Source: an uncultured Bacilli bacterium (lineage in GTDB: Bacteria; Bacillota_I; Bacilli_A; RF39; UBA660). From it: DNA of 24,968 nt. How positions within the stretch are numbered: the first letter of the stretch is position 1; each line of letters opens with the position of its first letter. The stretch lies in the NCBI GenBank assembly GCA_944363865.1, contig CALVVN010000032.1, positions 1-24,968 on the forward strand. The letters run 5' to 3'. Below, in pieces: positions 15,696-22,738 of this stretch. The notes below the pieces were generated by a model, which had not been told where the DNA came from, searched no databases, and saw nothing but the letters and a program-made list of their open reading frames with translations. Made by a program: the position numbers and the translations under genes.

Positions 15696-16401
15696 TTTCA
15701 TCCCTCATACATTTCTTACATTTAGATTCATTTAAATATTTTTTAATTTTATTTTTATTTCCTATTTCTTTAATTACACCGCCATCAAATACAATTACTT
15801 TATCAGCAATGTCAAATAATCTTTCCTGATGAGAAATAACAACTAATCCATGCTTTTTATCCTTCTTTATATCTTTAAATATTTTAGTCAAATCTTCAAA
15901 ACTCCATAAATCAATACCAGCTTCTGGTTCATCAAACAATAAATATTTACCTTGTTTTGCCAAAGCAGTAGCGATTTCAATACGTTTTAATTCTCCACCA
16001 CTCAAATTATTATTAACTTCTCTATTTAAATATTCTTGTGCACAAAGTCCTACTTTTTTTAAAAGCTCACGGCCAACGTAATCATCATAGTAATAAGATC
16101 TACTAATACATAGTAAATCTCTAACAGTTAAACCCTTGAAATTAACAGGAGTTTGAAAAGTAAATGTTATTCCCATATTAGCTCTTTCATATATTAATTT
16201 ATCTGTAATGTCACAACCATCCAAAATAACTTTACCAGAGGTTGGTTTAACTAAACCCATAATTATTTTTAACAATGTGCTCTTACCACTCCCATTAGGC
16301 CCTGTAATTACTATAAAATCACGCTCGTTAATAGTCAAATTGATATCATTAAGTATGACCTTATCATTTATTTTATAACTAATATTCTTTAGTTCTAACA
16401 T
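15688..16401 (-). CDS. sufC: SufC ATPase with a C-terminal CxxC tail
   Basis: A cytoplasmic ABC-type ATPase of 237 residues: Walker A GPNGSGKS (34-41), Q-loop Q83, signature LSGGELKR (133-140), Walker B YLLFDEPEAG (153-162, E158) and H-loop H191. The EAGID run and the neighbouring sufB identify it as SufC, which drives conformational change of the scaffold. The tail LNESKCKKCMRDENE adds a CxxC pair (C228, C231), which I do not recall in well-studied SufC proteins. ATG 16401 has GGTGAT four bases upstream; in-frame TTG/GTG codons further up overlap it. A consensus promoter precedes the gene and sufB overlaps its end. Confidence 0.92.
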   Translation of the reverse strand: MLELKNISYKINDKVILNDINLTINERDFIVITGPNGSGKSTLLKIIMGLVKPTSGKVILDGCDITDKLIYERANMGITFTFQTPVNFKGLTVRDLLCISRSYYYDDYVGRELLKKVGLCAQEYLNREVNNNLSGGELKRIEIATALAKQGKYLLFDEPEAGIDLWSFEDLTKIFKDIKKDKKHGLVVISHQERLFDIADKVIVFDGGVIKEIGNKNKIKKYLNESKCKKCMRDENE

Positions 16402-16420
16402 TTTTATCACCAACAAAAAA

Positions 16421-16449
16421 ATTATATAATATATAAAAGACTAAGTCAA
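16421..16449 (-). promoter_or_regulatory. Strong promoter for sufC-sufB
   Basis: On the minus strand, -35 TTGACT (16449..16444), a 17-base spacer and -10 TATAAT (16426..16421), very close to the sigma-A consensus. It starts at the edge of the cotJC terminator. Confidence 0.7.
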
Positions 16450-16477
16450 AAAAATACTATAGAATAACTATAGTATT
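16447..16477 (-). terminator. Intrinsic terminator after cotJC
   Basis: AATACTATAG (16453-16462) and CTATAGTATT (16468-16477) form a perfect 10-bp stem with a 5-base loop, followed on the minus strand by a T-run. It keeps the cotJ transcript out of sufC. Confidence 0.8.
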
Positions 16478-16490
16478 AAAAAAATAAACA

Positions 16491-17051
16491 TTATCTTAAT
16501 CCATTCTTTTTATATTCATCATGTAATTCTTTAAATCTATTAAAATGCACAACTTCCCTTTGTCTTAAAAAACTTAGTGGCGCTAGTAAATCAGTATCAT
16601 CCGTTAAATCCATAAGATTTTCATAAGTAGCTCTAGCCTTTTCCTCTGCAGCCATATCTTCTTGTAAATCTACTATAGCATCACCGGTAGATTGAAAATA
16701 AGCAGCAGTAAAAGGAACTCCATTAGCATCTACTGGATAAATACCTTTTTTATGTTGTACAAAGAATGTATCTAATCCAGCTTCTTTTAATTCTTTTAAA
16801 GAGGCATCCTTAGTCAATTGATAAATCATAGTCTGTATCATTTCAATATGTCCAAACTCTTCTACAGCTATATCTGTAAGTAATGCTTTACCTTTTGCAT
16901 CAGGCATAGTATATCTTTGACAAAAATACCTTAGCGATGCACAAAGTTCACTATCTGGTCCACCCAACTGAGCCATTAGTAACTTAGCCATTCGCAAATC
17001 TTTTTTTCTTATATTAATTGGATACTCTAACATTTTTTCATATTTAAACAT
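16491..17051 (-). CDS. cotJC: CotJC, manganese-catalase-like spore coat protein
   Basis: The 186-residue protein matches CotJC of Bacillus in length and motifs: QLGGPDSELCASLRYF near the start, then EEFGHIEM, then an AAEEKAR helix and REVVHFNRF. These supply the Glu and His ligands of a manganese-catalase four-helix core (E35, E65/H68, E136 or E137, E166/H169 by position), so the metal site looks intact. In Bacillus, CotJC is made in the mother cell and sits in inner coat layers, where it may remove hydrogen peroxide. It starts one base after the upstream cotJ stop and its ribosome site, AAAGGGGG, lies within the end of that gene, so translation is coupled. Confidence 0.93.
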   Translation of the reverse strand: MFKYEKMLEYPINIRKKDLRMAKLLMAQLGGPDSELCASLRYFCQRYTMPDAKGKALLTDIAVEEFGHIEMIQTMIYQLTKDASLKELKEAGLDTFFVQHKKGIYPVDANGVPFTAAYFQSTGDAIVDLQEDMAAEEKARATYENLMDLTDDTDLLAPLSFLRQREVVHFNRFKELHDEYKKNGLR

Positions 17052-17052
17052 A

Positions 17053-17580
17053 TTAATTACCCCCTTTATCCCAAGGCCACGGATTCATATACCAATCATA
17101 TTTATCTCCCGTTACAGAAAATGAACATAAAGGGCCATATTTTTTTTCATAAGTTTCTTTAATTGCTTCTAATTCTTTACTATAGGTTTTATATTTTTCA
17201 AACACTTCCATATCAGATGGATGCACATCCAAATACAAATTTAAATCCTTTATAGCAAATGTCAATTCTTGTATTTTAAGAAGCATTTCATCTCTTTCAC
17301 CTTTTACAACGACTTTATAAATATGACTTTTATAAGGGTCATAAATATTTTTAAACATTCCACCTTTATTCAAACCATCTTTAGGTAAACTTAATTCATT
17401 TGACACATTTTCTCTATAATTATTAATATTTATATTATTTATGTCATATATTTTGTTATTTTTAAAATGATACACTTCATGATTATTAACTTCATTATAA
17501 TCTTTATCTTCAACTTTTAAATAATTATTTGTCTCTTCCCCAACATAATCCAAATTATTATCTCTCTCATCAAAATACAT
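17053..17580 (-). CDS. cotJB: CotJA-like segment fused to CotJB spore coat protein
   Basis: This 175-residue protein is about twice the usual CotJB length. Residues 95-173 are CotJB: LLKIQELTFAIKDLNLYLDVHP, a charged helix, and the ending WYMNPWPWDKGG, the family's aromatic W-P-W close. Residues 64-84 (LSLPKDGLNKGGMFKNIYDPY) match the CotJA core of an x-L-x-x-G-x-x-F-x-x-L/I-Y-x-P-Y form, which is normally a separate small gene just before cotJB. Residues 1-60 are asparagine- and acid-rich and unrecognised. GGGAGG precedes ATG 17580. Upstream, CATACTAT resembles sporulation-sigma -10 boxes, but I found no matching -35. Confidence 0.85.
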   Translation of the reverse strand: MYFDERDNNLDYVGEETNNYLKVEDKDYNEVNNHEVYHFKNNKIYDINNININNYRENVSNELSLPKDGLNKGGMFKNIYDPYKSHIYKVVVKGERDEMLLKIQELTFAIKDLNLYLDVHPSDMEVFEKYKTYSKELEAIKETYEKKYGPLCSFSVTGDKYDWYMNPWPWDKGGN

Positions 17581-17660
17581 TTTTAAACCTCCCTAATGTA
17601 TAGTATGATTAAATAAATACCGAGAAAAGGCTTATGACTAATTTTTTATATGTAAAGGTT

Positions 17661-17700
17661 TAAAAATATATTGTTCAAGATATATTTTTAATGTTAAAAT
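17661..17700 (+). promoter_or_regulatory. tsaE promoter overlapped by a palindrome
   Basis: -35 TTGTTC (17671-17676), an 18-base spacer and an extended -10 (TG then TAAAAT, 17695-17700). The perfect inverted repeat TAAAAATATAT (17661-17671) / ATATATTTTTA (17680-17690) surrounds the -35. Its A-T-only content makes chance possible. Confidence 0.5.
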
Positions 17701-17717
17701 GTAATTATGGTGATTTT

Positions 17718-18167
17718 ATGGAATACAAAATAACAACAAATAATGAAGAAGAAACAATCGAATTAGCCCAAAACATTGAAAGCGAAAAGTTTCCAAATAT
17801 GGTAATATGTTTACAAGGCGATTTAGGCAGTGGTAAGACTGTTTTTGCAAAAGCATTTGCTGCATCCATGGGAATTGAAGAAAATATTACTTCTCCTACA
17901 TTTACAATTATAAAAGAATATGAAAGTGACATTAAATTATTCCATATGGATGTATATAGATTAAATGAAGTAAAAGAAGATATAGGTATAACAGAATACT
18001 TTAATAAAAAAGGTGTATGCATCATTGAATGGTCAGATTTAATTGAAGACATCCTACCAAAGAATAGACTAGATATAAAAATAAATATAATTGATGAAAA
18101 TACAAGAATCTTTAAAATAATTCCACACGGAACAAAATACGAAGATTTATGTGAAAGAGTTTTATAA
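17718..18167 (+). CDS. tsaE: TsaE, ATPase of tRNA t6A synthesis
   Basis: The 149-residue product has Walker A GDLGSGKT (34-41), the family's NITSPTFTIIKEYE segment, HMDVYRL and IEWSDLIED. TsaE binds the TsaB-TsaD dimer and uses ATP hydrolysis to keep the t6A37 tRNA-modifying cycle turning. Length is normal. The start is ATG 17718, with GGTGAT four bases upstream; the ATG at 17691 lies inside the predicted promoter and is rejected. tsaB and rimI-tsaD lie about 6 kb away on the other strand, so the three components are not one operon here. Confidence 0.93.
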   Translation: MEYKITTNNEEETIELAQNIESEKFPNMVICLQGDLGSGKTVFAKAFAASMGIEENITSPTFTIIKEYESDIKLFHMDVYRLNEVKEDIGITEYFNKKGVCIIEWSDLIEDILPKNRLDIKINIIDENTRIFKIIPHGTKYEDLCERVL

Positions 18168-18173
18168 CTTTTT

Positions 18174-19130
18174 TTAATTTATATCTTTTTTTAGAAATAT
18201 CAAAGACGAAATAACAAAACCTAATATAGCATACACAAATAACAATAGATTTCCATTAAACAAAGATAAATTAGTTCCAAACTGCATATTGAACTCCACA
18301 AGACTTAACCTATCATTAAATATAGTATAATCCAAATAAGGTAAAAAACTATACATTAAAAAACTTATATCAAAGTTTAACAACCACTGAAAAATAGCTA
18401 AACCAAAAACATTTAAAAAAAACATAAGACTCATTGATAATACTTTATTAGATAATACTAAAGAAATAAAAAATGATAAAATCCCTACAAATATTATTGG
18501 TAAAGAATTAGTAAGAAATCTTGTAAAAGTTAAATAATAATAATTTATATTTATAACTTCATCATTTAAAATAACGGATTTAGTAATATTAAACAAATCC
18601 AATGACTTATCAACACAAACCATTGAAAACGTGTATGAGATAAACAAAAATAGGTTTATTAACATTACTAGCAACACAACAGTTAAAAAGAAATCAAGAT
18701 ATATTTTAAATCTGCTATATTTCTTTACTAGAAAATGTTTAATTGTACCATATTTTAATTCATTCATTAATAATGATGAGCCAATAATTATTGATATTAT
18801 AGACAAAAATACTTGAAATTGATAAATAGTATCAAAAGAATATAAATTGTTAAAAGTTTTATAATTATTTAATTTTGTTGCTTTAATAACTTCATTAATA
18901 TAATTATCATAAAGTTCTATATATCTTTTATAATTTCCATTTGGATATAATTTTAAAAACTCTTCTTCATTTAATTTAGATTGTATGTTAATAAGTTCAT
19001 TATCATTTTCATAATGATTATATGATAAATAATTTACAACAAATGAAGTAATCAATATTATTGCCAAAATAATAATAAAATAACTTTTTTTAATTTCTCT
19101 AAAAAATAATAAACTTACTAATTTCATCAT
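18174..19130 (-). CDS. ABC-2-type transporter permease
   Basis: The 318-residue membrane protein has about six helices: one at 12-31, then a large outside loop (about 32-110, charged), then clusters at about 110-130, 143-170, 210-232, 233-258 and 290-311. This is the ABC-2 permease plan, with a long first external loop as in bacitracin- or lantibiotic-resistance and gliding-type exporters. The substrate is unknown. It starts inside the stop of the ATPase gene (ATGA overlap, 4 bases), so the two proteins are made together as one exporter. Confidence 0.85.
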   Translation of the reverse strand: MMKLVSLLFFREIKKSYFIIILAIILITSFVVNYLSYNHYENDNELINIQSKLNEEEFLKLYPNGNYKRYIELYDNYINEVIKATKLNNYKTFNNLYSFDTIYQFQVFLSIISIIIGSSLLMNELKYGTIKHFLVKKYSRFKIYLDFFLTVVLLVMLINLFLFISYTFSMVCVDKSLDLFNITKSVILNDEVININYYYLTFTRFLTNSLPIIFVGILSFFISLVLSNKVLSMSLMFFLNVFGLAIFQWLLNFDISFLMYSFLPYLDYTIFNDRLSLVEFNMQFGTNLSLFNGNLLLFVYAILGFVISSLIFLKKDIN

Positions 19131-19810
19131 ACATTCACCACGTTTCCTATAACTTTCTCTTCCAAATCAGAAGAAAAATCTGAGCTATTTATTATGTCAA
19201 CAATTTCACCTTTTTTCATTAATATCAATCTATCACAAATCTTATTTAATTCTTTTATATCATGAGATGAAATAATAATTGTTGTCTCTTTCATAGATAA
19301 TAATAATCTTCTTAAATTAACTACACTATTTATATCCAAAGCATTAAAAGGTTCATCTAAAATTAAAAAATCTGGTTTATTCATCAAAGCAATAATAATT
19401 CCTAATTTTTGTTTCATACCTAAAGAATATTTTTTAACTTTTTTATGCAAATCTAATTCAAAAATATCTGCTAATTTTTTTACATAATAATAGTCAAAAT
19501 CATTACAAAATCTTGCCCAAAACTTTATATTTTTAATACCTGTCCAACTGTAATAAAGATTAGGGTTTTCTATCAAAAAGCCAATATTATTTTGCAAAAC
19601 CTTATACATTTTAGATTTTCCATAAAACAAAACTTCTCCATCAAAATTAACAAAGCCTAACACACATTTTAGTAAAGTTGTTTTACCACTTCCATTAAGC
19701 CCAACCATTCCTACAACTTCACCTTTTTTAATTTTTAAATTAATATTTTTTAATACTCTATTATCTTTTACACTTTTATTTAATTTTTTTATCTCTAAAA
19801 AGTCCACCAT
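19127..19810 (-). CDS. ABC transporter ATP-binding protein
   Basis: This 227-residue ATPase has Walker A GLNGSGKT (37-44), the relaxed signature YSLGMKQKL (128-136) typical of BcrA-like drug and peptide exporters, Walker B FLILDEP (148-154) followed by NALD, and the H-loop SSHD. It energises the permease encoded next, with a 4-base overlap. GGGGAGG precedes ATG 19810 and a promoter lies at 19831-19859. The pair could export a lipid, peptide or antibiotic; the sequence does not say which. Confidence 0.92.
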   Translation of the reverse strand: MVDFLEIKKLNKSVKDNRVLKNINLKIKKGEVVGMVGLNGSGKTTLLKCVLGFVNFDGEVLFYGKSKMYKVLQNNIGFLIENPNLYYSWTGIKNIKFWARFCNDFDYYYVKKLADIFELDLHKKVKKYSLGMKQKLGIIIALMNKPDFLILDEPFNALDINSVVNLRRLLLSMKETTIIISSHDIKELNKICDRLILMKKGEIVDIINSSDFSSDLEEKVIGNVVNV

Positions 19811-19830
19811 AAATCCTCCCCACTAAAGAG

Positions 19831-19859
19831 AATATAGCATATACGAAATGCACTTACAA
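19831..19859 (-). promoter_or_regulatory. Promoter for the ABC exporter pair
   Basis: On the minus strand, -35 TTGTAA (19859..19854), a 17-base spacer ending TGC (extended -10) and -10 TATATT (19836..19831). Confidence 0.6.
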
Positions 19860-19882
19860 ATCATCAAAATTAAACTTTATAA

Positions 19883-19921
19883 CAAAAAAATCAAATATTA
19901 TCTACACAAATATTTGATTTT
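19883..19921 (-). terminator. Intrinsic terminator after glyA
   Basis: AAAATCAAATATT (19887-19899) and AATATTTGATTTT (19909-19921) form a perfect 13-bp stem with a 9-base loop, followed on the minus strand by a T-run. It is the strongest terminator in the window. Confidence 0.8.
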
Positions 19922-19948
19922 AATACACTAAAATATTACATTTTTTAC

Positions 19949-21169
19949 TTAATTATATAATTTAAATTTTTTTAATAAATCTATAATATTATTTCTTATC
20001 TCATTTAATACTTCATGATTGTCTTTATTTTTAAGCGCCTTAATTATATATTCGCCAATAAGTTCAAATTCTTTTTCCTTAAAACCTCTAGTAGTCATCG
20101 CTGGAGTTCCTAGTCTTATTCCGCTAGTTTTAAAAGGACTTTCGCTATCAAAAGGAATACTATTTTTATTACATGTTATATTAACACTTTCTAATATTTG
20201 TTCTGCTTCCTTACCATTAAGATTTAACCCTGTTACATCAACCAAAATCAAATGATTATCTGTTCCACCTGTAATAACTCGCAGTCCACCTTCCGAAATC
20301 TTATTTGCCAATACTTTGGCATTTTTTATAACTTGCTTTTGATAAACTTCAAAAGTTGGATCAAGTGCTTCTGCAAAACACACAGCCTTTGCAGCAATAA
20401 CGTGCATCAAAGGTCCCCCTTGAATACCTGGAAAAACCATCTTATCAATCTTCTTTGATAATTCTTCATCATTAGTTAGGATTATTCCGCCTCTTGGTCC
20501 TCTCAAAGTCTTATGAGTAGTACTTGTAACTACGTCAGCATATTCACAAGGATTTGGATGTAAACCTGTTGCAACCAATCCAGCAATATGCGCCATATCA
20601 ACCATTAAATATGCTCCAACTTTATCTGCGATTTCCCTAAAACGCTTAAAATCAATAATTCTAGAATATGCACTAGCACCAGCAATTATCATTTTTGGTT
20701 TTTCTTCTAAAGCTATTCTTTCTACTTCATCATAATCTATAAGTTCCGTGTTCCTATTAACACCATACGATATAATTTTATAATCTAAACCACTAAAATT
20801 AATAGGATGTCCATGAGTTAAATGTCCACCAGCACTTAAATTCATTCCAAGTACTTTATCACCGATATTTAAAAGTGCCTTATAAACAGCCATATTAGCT
20901 GAACTACCTGAATGAGGTTGAACATTAACATATTTTACATTAAACAATTTCTTTAATTCATCTCTAGCAATATTCTCTATTTCATCAACAAATTCACAAC
21001 CGCCATAATATCTTTTTGATGGATATCCTTCTGCATATTTGTTAGTTAAAATACTTCCTTGAGCTCTCATAACATTTGAAGAAACAAAGTTTTCTGAAGC
21101 AATTAACTCTACATTATTTTGTTGTCTATATAATTCATTATCAATATTATCAAAAATCTTTTCTAGCAT
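19949..21169 (-). CDS. glyA: Serine hydroxymethyltransferase
   Basis: The 406-residue product is a complete SHMT: N-terminal ELIASENFVS, YAEGYPSKRYYGGCEFVD, QPHSGSSAN, DMAHIAGL (D191, H194) and the PLP-lysine motif TTTHKTLRGPRGG (K220). It interconverts serine and glycine while loading one-carbon units on tetrahydrofolate in the cytoplasm. GGGGGTG is the ribosome site for ATG 21169. It begins 14 bases after the AAA+ gene, so both probably come from the promoter at 22155-22183 and end at the terminator near 19900. I see no riboswitch ahead of it. Confidence 0.96.
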   Translation of the reverse strand: MLEKIFDNIDNELYRQQNNVELIASENFVSSNVMRAQGSILTNKYAEGYPSKRYYGGCEFVDEIENIARDELKKLFNVKYVNVQPHSGSSANMAVYKALLNIGDKVLGMNLSAGGHLTHGHPINFSGLDYKIISYGVNRNTELIDYDEVERIALEEKPKMIIAGASAYSRIIDFKRFREIADKVGAYLMVDMAHIAGLVATGLHPNPCEYADVVTSTTHKTLRGPRGGIILTNDEELSKKIDKMVFPGIQGGPLMHVIAAKAVCFAEALDPTFEVYQKQVIKNAKVLANKISEGGLRVITGGTDNHLILVDVTGLNLNGKEAEQILESVNITCNKNSIPFDSESPFKTSGIRLGTPAMTTRGFKEKEFELIGEYIIKALKNKDNHEVLNEIRNNIIDLLKKFKLYN

Positions 21170-21183
21170 AGAACACCCCCACT

Positions 21184-22137
21184 TTAATTCAAATTAGCCA
21201 TTTCGTCACTAATAACATCTTTAAAATATTCTTTAAACTTAACTAATTCCTTTTTCTTAACGTCGTCATAAACACTTTTCGTATTTTTAATTGCATTATA
21301 AACATGATGTATTTTTAAAATATTCAGGTTTTCAAAAACAGCATTAGAAAAGGCATTACCTAATAAAGCTAAAGCAATATCTGGATACCTATTACCAATT
21401 TCATAAATACGCTTATATTCATCGGTCATTTGAACTATGAATTCACAAATTCTTTGTTTAACATAATCAGTATATTTAACACTAACACCTGTTTGCTTTT
21501 CAATTTTAGGCATTGTCCCTAATAGAATTTGTACAGTCTCTTCCTGTGTTGGTTCAGCAACATCAACTCTTTGAAAACGTCTTAAAAAAGCTCGGTCTCT
21601 TAAAATATAATATTCATACTCTTCAGTAGTTGTTGCACCAATCATTTTAATAGTACCTCTATCTAATCCAGGTTTTAACATGTTTGCAAAATCCACATTT
21701 AAATTGGTAGTATTTCTACTTACAAGTAAATGAACTTCATCAATAAAAAGAATTATATTAGATCTTTCTTTTAATTCATCAACTAATAATTGTAACCTAT
21801 TCTCATCTCTTCCTTCACTAACTGCATTACCTAATAAACTAGTAATATTTACTTTTATTAATTCGTAGTTTTTTAAAGCATCAGGCACTTCACCTTTTTG
21901 CATTCTATACCCTAAGCCTTCTACAATAGCCGTCTTACCTATACCAGGTTTACCAGTAAGCAAAGCACTTTTTTCAGGAGTCAATAAAATTAATATCATC
22001 TCATTAATTTCTCTATCTCTTCCAATTGCGGGATTAGTAATATAAAACTTCTTACTCAAGTTTTCACCATAAGTTTCCAAAATGCTAAACTTACGTTTTG
22101 AATTATCAAAATTAACTACCTCTACATTATCATTCAT
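21184..22137 (-). CDS. Single-module ClpA/B-like AAA+ ATPase
   Basis: A 317-residue AAA+ protein resembling only the first ATPase module of ClpA/B/C: NPAIGRDREI, Walker A GKPGIGKT (62-69), Walker B IILFIDE (128-134), sensor GATT (167-170) and arginines at R186/R187 in FLRRFQRV. The C-terminal lid (about 195-290) is present. The second ATPase module, the N-domain and any ClpP-binding loop are absent, and the usual pore-loop region (KYRGEFEER in Clp proteins) reads NAVSEGRDENRLQ. It is therefore unlikely to be a standard unfoldase. GGTGG precedes ATG 22137. It probably shares a transcript with glyA, although no functional tie is known. Confidence 0.85.
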   Translation of the reverse strand: MNDNVEVVNFDNSKRKFSILETYGENLSKKFYITNPAIGRDREINEMILILLTPEKSALLTGKPGIGKTAIVEGLGYRMQKGEVPDALKNYELIKVNITSLLGNAVSEGRDENRLQLLVDELKERSNIILFIDEVHLLVSRNTTNLNVDFANMLKPGLDRGTIKMIGATTTEEYEYYILRDRAFLRRFQRVDVAEPTQEETVQILLGTMPKIEKQTGVSVKYTDYVKQRICEFIVQMTDEYKRIYEIGNRYPDIALALLGNAFSNAVFENLNILKIHHVYNAIKNTKSVYDDVKKKELVKFKEYFKDVISDEMANLN

Positions 22138-22154
22138 TTGTATCCACCAAGTAT

Positions 22155-22183
22155 ATTATAATAAAAAAAAAATGATATTACAA
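22155..22183 (-). promoter_or_regulatory. Promoter for the AAA+ gene and glyA
   Basis: On the minus strand, -35 TTGTAA (22183..22178), a 17-base spacer and -10 TATAAT (22160..22155). It is back to back with the tRNA-Asn promoter. Confidence 0.65.
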
Positions 22184-22192
22184 TTTTTTTTA

Positions 22193-22222
22193 TAAATTAG
22201 TTGACTTTATAAAACTAATTTA
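22193..22222. promoter_or_regulatory. 10-bp palindrome over the tRNA-Asn promoter
   Basis: TAAATTAGTT (22193-22202) and AACTAATTTA (22213-22222) are perfect inverted arms with a 10-base centre. They cover the -35 and spacer of the tRNA promoter and lie just upstream of the opposite promoter. Confidence 0.35.
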
Positions 22223-22229
22223 ATATAAT
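22201..22229 (+). promoter_or_regulatory. Strong promoter for tRNA-Asn
   Basis: -35 TTGACT (22201-22206), a 17-base spacer and -10 TATAAT (22224-22229); the tRNA begins at 22241, a few bases after the predicted start. Confidence 0.7.
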
Positions 22230-22240
22230 ACTTATGCAAC

Positions 22241-22316
22241 GCCTGATTAGCTCAGTCGGTAGAGCGCACGGCTGTTAACCGTTAGGTCGCAGGTTCGAGT
22301 CCTGCATCAGGCGCCA
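22241..22316 (+). tRNA. tRNA-Asn (GTT anticodon)
   Basis: A 76-base cloverleaf with acceptor arms GCCTGAT / ATCAGGC, D-arm GCTC...GAGC, anticodon loop CTGTTAA with GTT at 22274-22276, and T-arm GCAGG-TTCGAGT-CCTGC. The 3' CCA is encoded (22314-22316) after discriminator G. The outermost anticodon-stem pair is C-T, a mismatch. As an ANN-decoding tRNA with A37, it is a substrate for the Tsa proteins encoded in this window. Confidence 0.97.
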
Positions 22317-22320
22317 TCTA

Positions 22321-22352
22321 AAAAAATACAATTCGTACGAATTGTTTTTTAT
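22321..22352. terminator. Two-way terminator: tRNA-Asn and zinc-ribbon gene
   Basis: The palindrome ACAATTCGTACGAATTGT (22328-22345) has T-runs following it on both strands. It ends the tRNA transcript on the plus strand and the 62-residue protein gene on the minus strand. Confidence 0.75.
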
Positions 22353-22537
22353 TTGTTATCAATTGTTTTCCATTCAGTAGTACCACAAGTTTTACAAATT
22401 GATGGTCTCAAAACTTTAATACCTTTAGGTAATATTTTTTCTTCAAACGTAATACATAAAAGTCCACTTTGAGGGTCAATATAAGCAAACCCTAACTCAC
22501 TATTATTATCACAATTTGAACATCCTGGATTTTTCAT
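22349..22537 (-). CDS. Small zinc-ribbon-like protein
   Basis: A 62-residue protein with two CxxC knuckles, C6-S-N-C9 and C48-K-T-C51, spaced as in zinc-ribbon or rubredoxin-like metal sites. The stretch between is mixed beta-like residues with LCITFEEK. The function is unknown; a small metal-binding adaptor is the most that can be said. The very strong AAAGGAGG ribosome site before ATG 22537 supports a real, well-translated gene. It is flanked by a two-way terminator downstream and the IS21 element upstream, about 125 bases away. Confidence 0.8.
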   Translation of the reverse strand: MKNPGCSNCDNNSELGFAYIDPQSGLLCITFEEKILPKGIKVLRPSICKTCGTTEWKTIDNK

Positions 22538-22680
22538 TAAATTACCTCCTTTTATTTATAATAACAAAAACAAATAATAATATACAAAAAAAGAAAAATA
22601 CGTTAAATTTTAAGTAAAGTGCACAATTAAGTGCATTACGACCAAAAATGTGTATTTTCATTGTAAATGTCAATCTTTTT

Positions 22681-22720
22681 TGTAGGTTTTTGGTAAAAAG
22701 TTTTGTAGGTTTTTGGTAAA
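22681..22720. repeat. Two direct repeats at the left IS21 end
   Basis: TGTAGGTTTTTGGTAAA occurs at 22681-22697 and again at 22704-22720, with a 23-base period. These are the transposase-binding repeats of the istB-side end. Confidence 0.8.
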
Positions 22721-22738
22721 GTTAAAATGTAGCTTTAA

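Noticed and set aside
17581..17640. Sigma-E or sigma-K promoter for the cotJ genes
   Set aside because: CATACTAT resembles a -10 but no -35 at a usable distance was found.
17705..18052. Minus-strand open frame opposite tsaE
   Set aside because: tsaE is certain on the plus strand; the opposite frame has no motif.
20019..20458. Plus-strand open frames opposite glyA
   Set aside because: glyA motifs are complete; these are antisense shadows.
21170..21183. Glycine or other riboswitch before glyA
   Set aside because: Only 13 or so bases separate it from the upstream gene, too few for a riboswitch.
21184..22137. Calling the AAA+ gene clpB or clpC
   Set aside because: Only one ATPase module is present and the pore loop differs.
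22681..22720. CRISPR-like short repeats
   Set aside because: Only two copies with a 6-base gap, and matching copies at the other end show these are IS21 terminal repeats.
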